NCBI GenBank assembly: GCA_041658205.1
Contig: JBBAAO010000001.1
Location: 1,178,001-1,242,000 of the forward strand
Source of the DNA: Bacteroidota bacterium
GTDB lineage: Bacteria > Bacteroidota > Ignavibacteria > UBA10030 > UBA8401
DNA: 64,000 bases
Direction of reading: 5' to 3'
Shown here: piece after piece, positions 56,851-64,000 of the stretch
Position numbering within the stretch: position 1 is the stretch's first letter
Layout: every line of letters begins with the position of its first letter
Made by a program: the position numbers and the translations under genes
The notes under the pieces: generated by a model
The model's database searches: none
What the model was told of the DNA's origin: nothing
What the model saw: only the letters and a program-made list of their open reading frames with translations

Positions 56851-58548
56851 ATGCGTTTATCACGTGGATTTTTCCCGACCGTAAAAGAAGTCCCTTCCGA
56901 TGCAGTAATTCCAAGTCATCAATTAATGATCAGAGCTGGTTTAATGCGGCAGTTAGCAGCCGGAGTCTTTTCCTTCTTACCAATCGGTTATATGGTAATG
57001 AAAAAAGTGATGCAAATTATACGAGAGGAGATGGATGCTATCGGAGGACAGGAGTTTCATCTTCCGGCGCTCAATCCAATCGAATTGTGGGAAGAAACCG
57101 ACCGTGTGAAAGCGTTTGGCGATATTATGTTTCACATAAAGAATCGAGCGATGGTTCTTGCTCCCACACACGAAGAAGTGATCACGTCTATCGCTAAAAA
57201 TCATGTGAAGTCTTACAAAGAAATGCCGCAGATTTGGTATCAGATCCAAACGAAGTTTAGAAATGAACCACGCCCAAAATCAGGCGTTCTTCGCGGACGC
57301 CAGTTCACTATGAAAGATTCATACAGCATGGATTCCACATGGCAGGGATTAGATAAGAGTTATGATCTTCACGCTGAAGCATATAAGAAGATCTATACAC
57401 GCTGCGGTTTGAGTTTTCATATAGTCGGTGCATCAAGTGGAGCGATGGGAGGAAGCGGTTCACAAGAATTTATGGTGGAATCAAATGCAGGGGAAGACAA
57501 CCTGGCTGTGTGTACAGAAACAGGATACGCCGCTAATGTAGAGATTGCTTCGTCATTGGTTCCTCAAGCAGAAAAATTTACTATTTCTGAACCATTGAAA
57601 GAGGTTCACACGCCTAATTGTAAATCGATCGATGAAGTTGCAGCATTTCTTAAACTTCCGACCAATCGATGTGCTAAATCGTTGATTTTTATTAATGATA
57701 AACAGCCAATCCTTGTATTGATGCTTGGAAATGATCAGCTGAACGAGACGAAATTACAATCTATGTTTGGTCAAGATGTTCGTCCTGCACAATCTGAAGA
57801 ATTGATGCAATTAACCGGAGCAGACGCAGGTTCTATTGGTCCTGTCGGATTGGAGAACAAATTCACAATCGTTGCCGATAAACGATTAGAGAATGCCAAC
57901 GGTTTAGTATGCGGAGCAAATAAGAATGATTATCACCTAATGAATCTTGATCTTCAGCGCGACACAAAAATTCAAGCGTACCATGATTTTAGAATGGTAG
58001 AAGAAGGAGAATTAACACTGGATGGGAAAGGGAAACTTCGTATTGTCAAAGGAATTGAAGTTGGACATATCTTTAAATTAGGAACAAAATACTCTCTATC
58101 CATGAAAGCAAATTTCCTTGATGAACAGGGGAAGGAAAATCCGCTGATTATGGGAAGTTATGGTATTGGTGTAGAGCGAATTGTAGCATGTCATATTGAG
58201 CAGCATCATGATGAGTTCGGCATACAATGGCAGAAATCAATTGCGCCGTACGATGTCCATTTGATCTGTGTGAACATGAATTCCGATTCAGTGAAAAAGA
58301 AATCGGAAGAGCTGTATACAGAACTGAACGCTAAAGGAATTTCGGTGTTGTATGATGATCGAACCGACGCAAGTGCCGGATTTAAATTTAAGGATGCAGA
58401 TCTTCTTGGTATGCCGCTTCATGTGATTGTCGGTGAAAAAAATCTGAAGAACAACGAGATTGAATTAAAAGACAGAAATTCCAATAAACGATGGAATGTC
58501 TCCGTTGATGCGATTGTGAATGAAGTGGTCAAATTTGTCAAAGAGTGA
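56851..58548 (+). CDS. proS: Prolyl-tRNA synthetase, bacterial type with editing domain
   Basis: This 565-residue protein is the bacterial form of ProRS with the inserted YbaK-like editing domain (about 225-385: CKSIDEVAAFLKLPTNRCAK, SIGPVGLENKFTIVADKRLE). Class II motifs are clear: motif 2 in KFRNEPRPKSGVLRGRQFTM and motif 3 in GSYGIGVERIVACHIEQHHD. The TXE-type loop is LAPTHEEVITSIAK. The anticodon-binding domain ends in VNEVVKFVKE. It charges tRNA-Pro and clears misacylated Ala. It follows the tRNA-Arg gene by 75 bases. Confidence 0.97.
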   Translation: MRLSRGFFPTVKEVPSDAVIPSHQLMIRAGLMRQLAAGVFSFLPIGYMVMKKVMQIIREEMDAIGGQEFHLPALNPIELWEETDRVKAFGDIMFHIKNRAMVLAPTHEEVITSIAKNHVKSYKEMPQIWYQIQTKFRNEPRPKSGVLRGRQFTMKDSYSMDSTWQGLDKSYDLHAEAYKKIYTRCGLSFHIVGASSGAMGGSGSQEFMVESNAGEDNLAVCTETGYAANVEIASSLVPQAEKFTISEPLKEVHTPNCKSIDEVAAFLKLPTNRCAKSLIFINDKQPILVLMLGNDQLNETKLQSMFGQDVRPAQSEELMQLTGADAGSIGPVGLENKFTIVADKRLENANGLVCGANKNDYHLMNLDLQRDTKIQAYHDFRMVEEGELTLDGKGKLRIVKGIEVGHIFKLGTKYSLSMKANFLDEQGKENPLIMGSYGIGVERIVACHIEQHHDEFGIQWQKSIAPYDVHLICVNMNSDSVKKKSEELYTELNAKGISVLYDDRTDASAGFKFKDADLLGMPLHVIVGEKNLKNNEIELKDRNSNKRWNVSVDAIVNEVVKFVKE

Positions 58549-58596
58549 CGATAATAACGGTAGGCAAGTGTTTACATCTTTCTGCTATTGGTGTTT

Positions 58597-60009
58597 ATGA
58601 AAGAACAGAAATTCATTATTGGCGGAGAATGGAGAACGGGTGATGCTACCACAACCGTCTTGGATCCATACACAAATTCTGATCTCGCACAACTTCACCT
58701 TGCGGGAAAAGAAAATATAGAAGAATCAATTCTCTCTGCACAAAAAGCATTCACCATAACATCGCAATATTCCGGTTTTGAACGTTCGGAAATACTGCAT
58801 TCTATCGTTTCTCAACTAAAATCCAAAAAGGAAGACTTCGCTCGGTGTATTACAGCCGAAGCGGGAAAACCAATTGTATTCTCGCGAGCGGAAGTCGATC
58901 GTGCGATTATAACATTTGAAATTGCCGCCGAGGAGACGAAAAGAATCTATGGTGAAACAATACCACTTGATATTTCCAAAGGAACAAAAGGGAAACAGGG
59001 CATTGTTAATTCGTTCCCGATAGGAATAATTCTTTGTATCTCACCATTCAATTTTCCGTTGAATTTGGTTGCGCATAAAATTGCTCCGGCGATTGCAACT
59101 GGGAATTCATTTATTTTGAAACCAGCGCCGCAATCACCGTTGACTTCGTTGCTTTTAGGAGAAGTCCTGATGAACTCAGGTTTAGAAAAAAGCACTATCA
59201 ATATTCTTCCAACATCTAATGATTTGGCCGAAATGCTTGTCCGGGATGAACGAATTGCCATGGTAAGTTTTACCGGCAGTGCAAAAGTAGGGTGGATGCT
59301 GAAATCGAAAGCTGGGAAGAAAAAAGTTGTACTCGAACTCGGGGGGAATGCATCCGCAATAATCGATTCAAGTGCTGACATAGCACACGCGGTTAAGCGG
59401 TGTGTTATAGGAGCATTTGGCTACGCTGGACAAGTATGCATTAAAGTTCAACGTATACTTGTGCATGAATCCGTCTTTGAACAATTTCAACATCAAATTG
59501 TTGAAGAAGCAAAAAAAGTAAAAATGGGAGACCCCTCCGATGAATCAAACATTCTTGGTCCTATGATCTCAGAAATGGAAGCACAAAGAGTGGAATCATG
59601 GGTGAATGAAGCCGAAAAGGAGGGTGCAACGATTTTGATAGGAGGAACAAGGAATGGAAAGTTCTATTCTCCGACGGTGATGACGAATGTTCACTCTTCA
59701 ATGAAAATATGTTCTGAAGAAATATTTGGACCGATTGTCACGTTGGAGAAGTACTCACACGTTAATGAGGCAATTTCAATAGTGAATGAATCGAAATACG
59801 GCCTGCAAGCCGGCTTGTTCTCCAACAATTTTGCTACAATTCAGCATATCTACAAACATCTTAGCGTTGGCGGACTTATCGTAAATGATTTCCCCACATT
59901 TCGTGTTGATAATATGCCCTACGGCGGAATCAAAGATTCTGGTTTTGGCAGAGAAGGCGTTCGATACGCGATGGAAGAAATGATGGAAAAAAAATTGCTA
60001 GTGATTTAA
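58597..60009 (+). CDS. NAD(P)-dependent aldehyde dehydrogenase
   Basis: The ATG at 58597 gives 470 residues. A TTG three codons upstream is less likely. The family signatures are ILCISPFNFPLNLVAHKIAP, FTGSAKVGWMLKSKAG, the Glu in VVLELGGNASAIID and the catalytic Cys in AFGYAGQVCIKVQRILV. The C-terminal MPYGGIKDSGFGREGVRYAM is typical. The GQVCIKVQR variant is that of the lactaldehyde or non-phosphorylating glyceraldehyde-3-phosphate-type subgroup, but the substrate is not determined. It is a distant paralog of the dehydrogenase encoded at 29773-31260. It has no obvious operon partner. Confidence 0.9.
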   Translation: MKEQKFIIGGEWRTGDATTTVLDPYTNSDLAQLHLAGKENIEESILSAQKAFTITSQYSGFERSEILHSIVSQLKSKKEDFARCITAEAGKPIVFSRAEVDRAIITFEIAAEETKRIYGETIPLDISKGTKGKQGIVNSFPIGIILCISPFNFPLNLVAHKIAPAIATGNSFILKPAPQSPLTSLLLGEVLMNSGLEKSTINILPTSNDLAEMLVRDERIAMVSFTGSAKVGWMLKSKAGKKKVVLELGGNASAIIDSSADIAHAVKRCVIGAFGYAGQVCIKVQRILVHESVFEQFQHQIVEEAKKVKMGDPSDESNILGPMISEMEAQRVESWVNEAEKEGATILIGGTRNGKFYSPTVMTNVHSSMKICSEEIFGPIVTLEKYSHVNEAISIVNESKYGLQAGLFSNNFATIQHIYKHLSVGGLIVNDFPTFRVDNMPYGGIKDSGFGREGVRYAMEEMMEKKLLVI

Positions 60010-60080
60010 CACACTCTTTTTTTTGTATACCAATCTATAAGTATCGTTGTTTACAATTTTGAAAATCTTGAAAATATAAA

Positions 60081-63000
60081 ATGTCTCAATTCATACACTT
60101 ACACAATCATACACATTATTCGCTCCTCGACGGTGCCGCAACGGTTGAAACACTTATTAAAGCCGCTGTTGATAATAACATGCCCGCGGTCGCATTAACC
60201 GATCATGGAGTGATGTTTGGAGCGATCGAGTTTTTCAAAAAAGCAAAAAAGAAAAACATCAAACCAATTATTGGATGTGAAGTGTATATCCTGTCGAAAG
60301 GAAGCCGCTTCACAAAATCGAAAGATCGTGATGAAGGAAACGATCTTCTCGTTTCGGATGGAAAAGCAAAAAAGAAACGTGATTACCACCATTTGATTCT
60401 TTTGTGCAAAGATTTTGCAGGTTATAAAAATCTGATAAAACTGGTCACGCTCGGGCACACCGAAGGCTATTATTATAAACCAAGAATCGATTTTGATTTA
60501 CTATCGAAGCATCATGAAGGACTTGTTTGTCTTTCAGCATGTGCGGGTGGAGTAGTAGCAAACCCTCTCATTAGCGGCGACTATGAAGAAGCGAAACAGA
60601 TTGCGGCAATGTATAAAAATCTCTTTGGCGAAGATTTTTATCTTGAGATTCAGGATCATGGCATTCCAGCAGAGAAGATCGTCCTTCGGGATATGCCAAA
60701 ACTTGCTAAAGAGCTTGACATAAAGCTTGTTGCAACCAATGACAGCCATTATATTAAGCGTGAACACGCTATCGCTCACAACATTATGCTTCTCATTCCC
60801 GAAGCAAGTGCCACAGATACACCTGATATTACCAATCTACGTTATGGGACAGATCAGATCTACTTCAAGAGTTCCGCAGAAATGTGCGAACTCTTCAAAG
60901 AATATCCAGAGGCAATCGCATCAACGTTTGAAATAGCAGATAAATGCATTTTGGATCTCGAATTGGGCAAAAACAAAATGCCTAAATTTCCTATTCCAGA
61001 AGATGCGGGGGTTTCTACACTCGAAGAATATCTTGAAAAGATCTCATGGGAAGGATTGCGTAAACGATATACTGAGATTACTCCTATCATTGAATCAAGA
61101 ATGAATCATGAGCTTGCCGTTATTAAACGGATGGGTTATGCGGGGTATTTCTTGATCGTAGCAGATTTCATTAAAGCGGCTCGGGAACGTGGAGTAATGG
61201 TTGGTCCCGGCCGTGGTAGCGCCGCCGGAAGTATTGTTGCGTTCGCAACAAAAATTACTAATGTCGATCCGTTAAAATACGATCTGCTCTTTGAACGTTT
61301 TTTGAATCCGGACCGTATTTCAATGCCTGATATCGACGTTGACTTCTCGGATTGGAAACGCGATATCGTTATCAAGTATGTTCGTGAAAAATACGGTGAA
61401 GAGAATGTTGCGCAGATTATCACCTTTGGTACACTTTCTTCTAAAGCCGTGCTGAAGGATGTAGCGCGTGTGTTGGGTATTCCATTGCAGACAGTTGAGG
61501 CAATCACCAAACAGATACCGACAATCCTTGGTAAGGTGATGCCGATTCAGGAAGCGCTTGATTCGCTTCCCGATTTGAAACCATTTAAGGAAAATGCTGA
61601 TCCAAAGATTCAGCAGATGTTTGAAGTGGCAAAAGTGCTGGAAGGAATGAACCGAAATGCAGGAATGCACGCAGCCGGAGTAGTGATTTCACCGGAGCCG
61701 TTAAGTAATCTTGTTCCGATGTATAAAACCCCTTCAACGGAATTGATGACGCAATTCACGATGAAAGATCTTGAAGATGCGGGTTTGTTGAAGATGGACT
61801 TTCTCGGTTTGCGGACATTAACCGTAATAGAGAATGCTCTGGAACAAATTAAAAAGAAACATGGCATTACGATTGACATTGATACGCTTCCGGAAGATGA
61901 CCAATCCACGTTTGAATTATTCGGTAAAGGACAGACAGTTGCTGTATTTCAGTTTGAAAGTTCCGGAATGCAAGACTGGTTGCGCAAGTTAAAACCAAAT
62001 TCCATCAGTGATCTTACAGCGATGAATGCGTTGTATCGCCCCGGTCCCATGGAAAACATTGGCGACTTCATCAAACGGAAACATGGACAAGCGAAGATTG
62101 AATATCTTCACCCAAAATTGGAAGATACGTTAAGGGAGACGTATGGCGTTATCGTCTACCAAGAACAGGTCATGCGCATTGCTTCCGATGTTGGTGGGTT
62201 TACTCTTGCGAAAGCAGATTTGATGCGCCGCGCGATGGGGAAAAAAGATAAAAAGATCATGGAAGATCTTAAAGCGGAATTTATCGACGGTGCTCAGAAA
62301 GCGAACAAACTGTCTGCAAAACTTGCCGGTGAAATATTCGATTTAATCGAAAAATTTGCCAGCTATGGTTTTAATAAGTCTCACTCCGTCGCATATTCTG
62401 TGGTGGCATATCAAACCGCATATTTGAAGGCGCATTATCCTGCAGAATATATGGCAGCTACACTCACGTCAGAAATTAGCAATACCGACAAGATCGTATT
62501 GTTTATTGATGATTGTCGCAAATTAGGAATTGAAGTATTGCCTCCGGATGTGAATGAAAGCGAAAGAGATTTCACCGTAACAAAAGGGGGCATTCGATTC
62601 GGCCTTGCTGCAATTAAGAATGTCGGTTCCAATGCAGTTGATGCCATAGTTAAAGCTCGTACAGAAAAAGGAAAATTTACATCACTCTATGATTTCTGTA
62701 TGAAAGTAGATCTTCATATCTGCACAAAAAAAACAATCGAAGGTCTCGTTCTATCCGGAGCGTTTGACGGGATTAATAAAAACCGCGCGCAATTGTATAA
62801 GTCCGTTGAACAGATGGTGCAATCCGCTGCTGGTGCGCAAATACAGCAAGAGCGTGGACAAGATAGTCTCTTCGGCGGTGATCCCAACACAACAGTAAAA
62901 ATAAATCTTGAGCCACAGCTTCCCAATATACCGATGTGGAAAGACCAGGAAAAATTAGCGAAGGAAAAAGAGGTTCTCGGATTCTATGTTTCCGGGCATC

Positions 63001-63572
63001 CGTTATTGAAATATGAAAAAGAGATCAATGCCTTTGCTACTGTCCATCTTGGCGATGTGGAAGGAATGAAGAATGGCATCGTGAAAGCCGGCGGTATTAT
63101 TTCCAGTATCAAGAAAAAGATCGACAAAAAAGGAAATACGATGGCGTTTATTACCATCGAAGATTTTACAGGTAAGGCAGAATGTGTGATATTCTCCAGC
63201 GTTTACAAAAAAAATGTAGAATTACTGGAAGAAGAAAAAATGATTTTGGTCGAGGGAAAAGGAGAAGTGAGCGGTGATATTATTAAGATCATTGTCGATG
63301 AGATACTTCCGATGGACGCAGTTCGGGAAAAATATGCGAAAAAAATATTTTTCTTGCTCAATGCAGATGAAGTTACCGATATTACGCTTACGAAACTCCG
63401 TGAATTGATGGAAAAGAACCGTGGGAACTGCAACTGCTACTTTAATGTTGTAGGAAAAGAATTCGAAAAACAACAGGTCTTTTTGTCGCGAAAATACAAT
63501 ATCAATCCGACATCAGAATTTATCGAAGGCGTGCAAGAGATTCTTGGTACACACGCCATTAAACTTTCATAA
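60081..63572 (+). CDS. dnaE: DNA polymerase III alpha subunit
   Basis: This 1163-residue DnaE1-type polymerase has all domains in order. The PHP domain (HLHNHTHYSLLDGAATVETL, VALTDHGVMFGAIEFFKKAK) has its metal-ligand His residues intact. The palm has VGPGRGSAAGSIVAFATKIT and catalytic Asp residues in MPDIDVDFSDWKRD near residue 416. The fingers contain GMNRNAGMHAAGVVISPEPL and RPGPMENIGDFIKRK. A helix-hairpin-helix region and an OB fold (ISSIKKKIDKKGNTMAFITI) follow. It is the replicative polymerase. trxA follows by 12 bases with a good AAGGAG site, so the two share a transcript. Confidence 0.98.
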   Translation: MSQFIHLHNHTHYSLLDGAATVETLIKAAVDNNMPAVALTDHGVMFGAIEFFKKAKKKNIKPIIGCEVYILSKGSRFTKSKDRDEGNDLLVSDGKAKKKRDYHHLILLCKDFAGYKNLIKLVTLGHTEGYYYKPRIDFDLLSKHHEGLVCLSACAGGVVANPLISGDYEEAKQIAAMYKNLFGEDFYLEIQDHGIPAEKIVLRDMPKLAKELDIKLVATNDSHYIKREHAIAHNIMLLIPEASATDTPDITNLRYGTDQIYFKSSAEMCELFKEYPEAIASTFEIADKCILDLELGKNKMPKFPIPEDAGVSTLEEYLEKISWEGLRKRYTEITPIIESRMNHELAVIKRMGYAGYFLIVADFIKAARERGVMVGPGRGSAAGSIVAFATKITNVDPLKYDLLFERFLNPDRISMPDIDVDFSDWKRDIVIKYVREKYGEENVAQIITFGTLSSKAVLKDVARVLGIPLQTVEAITKQIPTILGKVMPIQEALDSLPDLKPFKENADPKIQQMFEVAKVLEGMNRNAGMHAAGVVISPEPLSNLVPMYKTPSTELMTQFTMKDLEDAGLLKMDFLGLRTLTVIENALEQIKKKHGITIDIDTLPEDDQSTFELFGKGQTVAVFQFESSGMQDWLRKLKPNSISDLTAMNALYRPGPMENIGDFIKRKHGQAKIEYLHPKLEDTLRETYGVIVYQEQVMRIASDVGGFTLAKADLMRRAMGKKDKKIMEDLKAEFIDGAQKANKLSAKLAGEIFDLIEKFASYGFNKSHSVAYSVVAYQTAYLKAHYPAEYMAATLTSEISNTDKIVLFIDDCRKLGIEVLPPDVNESERDFTVTKGGIRFGLAAIKNVGSNAVDAIVKARTEKGKFTSLYDFCMKVDLHICTKKTIEGLVLSGAFDGINKNRAQLYKSVEQMVQSAAGAQIQQERGQDSLFGGDPNTTVKINLEPQLPNIPMWKDQEKLAKEKEVLGFYVSGHPLLKYEKEINAFATVHLGDVEGMKNGIVKAGGIISSIKKKIDKKGNTMAFITIEDFTGKAECVIFSSVYKKNVELLEEEKMILVEGKGEVSGDIIKIIVDEILPMDAVREKYAKKIFFLLNADEVTDITLTKLRELMEKNRGNCNCYFNVVGKEFEKQQVFLSRKYNINPTSEFIEGVQEILGTHAIKLS

Positions 63573-63584
63573 AAGGAGAAACGC

Positions 63585-63908
63585 ATGAAACCAGTAGAAG
63601 TAACTGATGGTAATTTTAAGAATGAGGTATTAGATTCACAAACACCGGTCCTTGTGGATTTTTGGGCAACATGGTGCGGACCGTGCAAAATGATCGCTCC
63701 CATTATAGAAGAACTTGCCACTGAATATAATGGTAAAATGAAGTTTGGCAAGCTTGATGTTGATGCTAATCCTCAAGTATCTATGCAGTTCGGAATTCGG
63801 AGTATTCCTACGTTATTAGTTTTTAAAGGCGGCAAAGTAGTCGATCAAATCGTCGGTGCAATGCCTAAAAAGAGCTTACTCGATAAAATTAGCCCACATA
63901 TGAACTAA
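63585..63908 (+). CDS. trxA: Thioredoxin
   Basis: This 107-residue protein has the classic active site Cys31-Gly-Pro-Cys34 in PVLVDFWATWCGPCKMIAPI, the cis-Pro in FGIRSIPTLLVFKGGKVVD, and the ending GAMPKKSLLDKISPHMN. It is a cytoplasmic disulfide reductase that serves ribonucleotide reductase and others. It follows dnaE closely behind an AAGGAG ribosome site and is ended by a strong terminator at 63941. Confidence 0.97.
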   Translation: MKPVEVTDGNFKNEVLDSQTPVLVDFWATWCGPCKMIAPIIEELATEYNGKMKFGKLDVDANPQVSMQFGIRSIPTLLVFKGGKVVDQIVGAMPKKSLLDKISPHMN

Positions 63909-63940
63909 ATCTCAACAGCAATAAATTAAATGTTTTCAAA

Positions 63941-63968
63941 AATCCTGTCTAAAGACAGGATTTTTTTT
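63941..63968 (+). terminator. Rho-independent terminator after trxA
   Basis: A 9-bp stem AATCCTGTC (63941-63949) and GACAGGATT (63954-63962) with a 4-base loop is followed by a run of T. It ends the dnaE-trxA unit. The last 30 bases of the window contain nothing else recognisable. Confidence 0.88.
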
Positions 63969-64000
63969 ATCTTCTTTTAGTTGGAATTAAAGCATTCTCA

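Noticed and set aside
1..64000. CRISPR arrays, prophage, toxin-antitoxin or restriction genes
   Set aside because: I looked for regularly spaced direct repeats, phage structural genes and small paired operons and found none beyond the RAYT/REP locus.

Overview
The window looks like a contiguous piece of a bacterial chromosome from the FCB group, most likely the Ignavibacteria/Chlorobiota side of Bacteroidota. The main reason is five secreted proteins that end in a type IX secretion (T9SS) sorting domain of the NYPNPFNP type, which is common in Ignavibacteria, Kryptonia and relatives. A CarboxypepD_reg TonB-dependent receptor, a PorV/PorQ-like barrel and DUF5683/DUF4159-type envelope proteins agree with this. 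Several genes have clear AGGAGG-like ribosome binding sites, and two intergenic regions carry TTGACT-17-TAAnTT promoters. No prophage, CRISPR array, rRNA or complete insertion sequence was seen. The only mobile-type gene is a REP-associated tyrosine transposase (RAYT).

Layout. 1-8.3 kb (minus strand): a carbohydrate-use cluster with a GH13 alpha-amylase (cut by the window edge), two T9SS cargo proteins, a TonB-dependent receptor and a GntR/LacI-type (AraR-like) repressor. 8.5-14.9 kb (minus): DUF1801 protein, ruvA-ruvC-recJ, the RNase P RNA gene rnpB, RNase H, a coiled-coil zinc-ribbon protein and a Nif3-like protein. 15-22.6 kb (plus): psd-pssA phospholipid genes, purS-purQ, tatA, gatA, sucD with a lysine-rich tail, ndk, a Nudix hydrolase and NamZ-like muramidase. 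22.6-23.8 kb: methylglyoxal synthase gene with an in-frame stop, then a RAYT flanked by and containing long palindromes. 23.8-26.6 kb (minus): reverse transsulfuration genes. 26.7-34.5 kb (plus): plsY, htrA, purB, a lysine catabolism pair (aldehyde dehydrogenase and lysine 6-aminotransferase), nadE and rsmI.

34.5-55.8 kb (plus) is the least ordinary part. It is a tightly packed series of envelope genes: a secreted protein with a FlgD-like tail, a PorV/PorQ-like barrel, a roughly 1000-residue outer-membrane protein with calcium-type repeats, a lipoprotein with a DUF4159-like domain, a DUF5683 protein, a small lipoprotein, a 905-residue golvesin-like T9SS cargo, a 1046-residue TPR protein and a TonB-like anchored protein with a second DUF4159-like domain. 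Two multidomain T9SS-exported cell-wall amidases follow, with a beta-propeller protein between them. The two DUF4159-like domains are clearly related to each other and bracket the cluster. This is the best candidate in the window for an undescribed envelope system.

55.9-64 kb (plus): TMEM175-type channel, tRNA-Arg(CCT), proS, a second aldehyde dehydrogenase, dnaE and trxA. All assignments come from reading the sequence and from knowledge of families. No database search was run.
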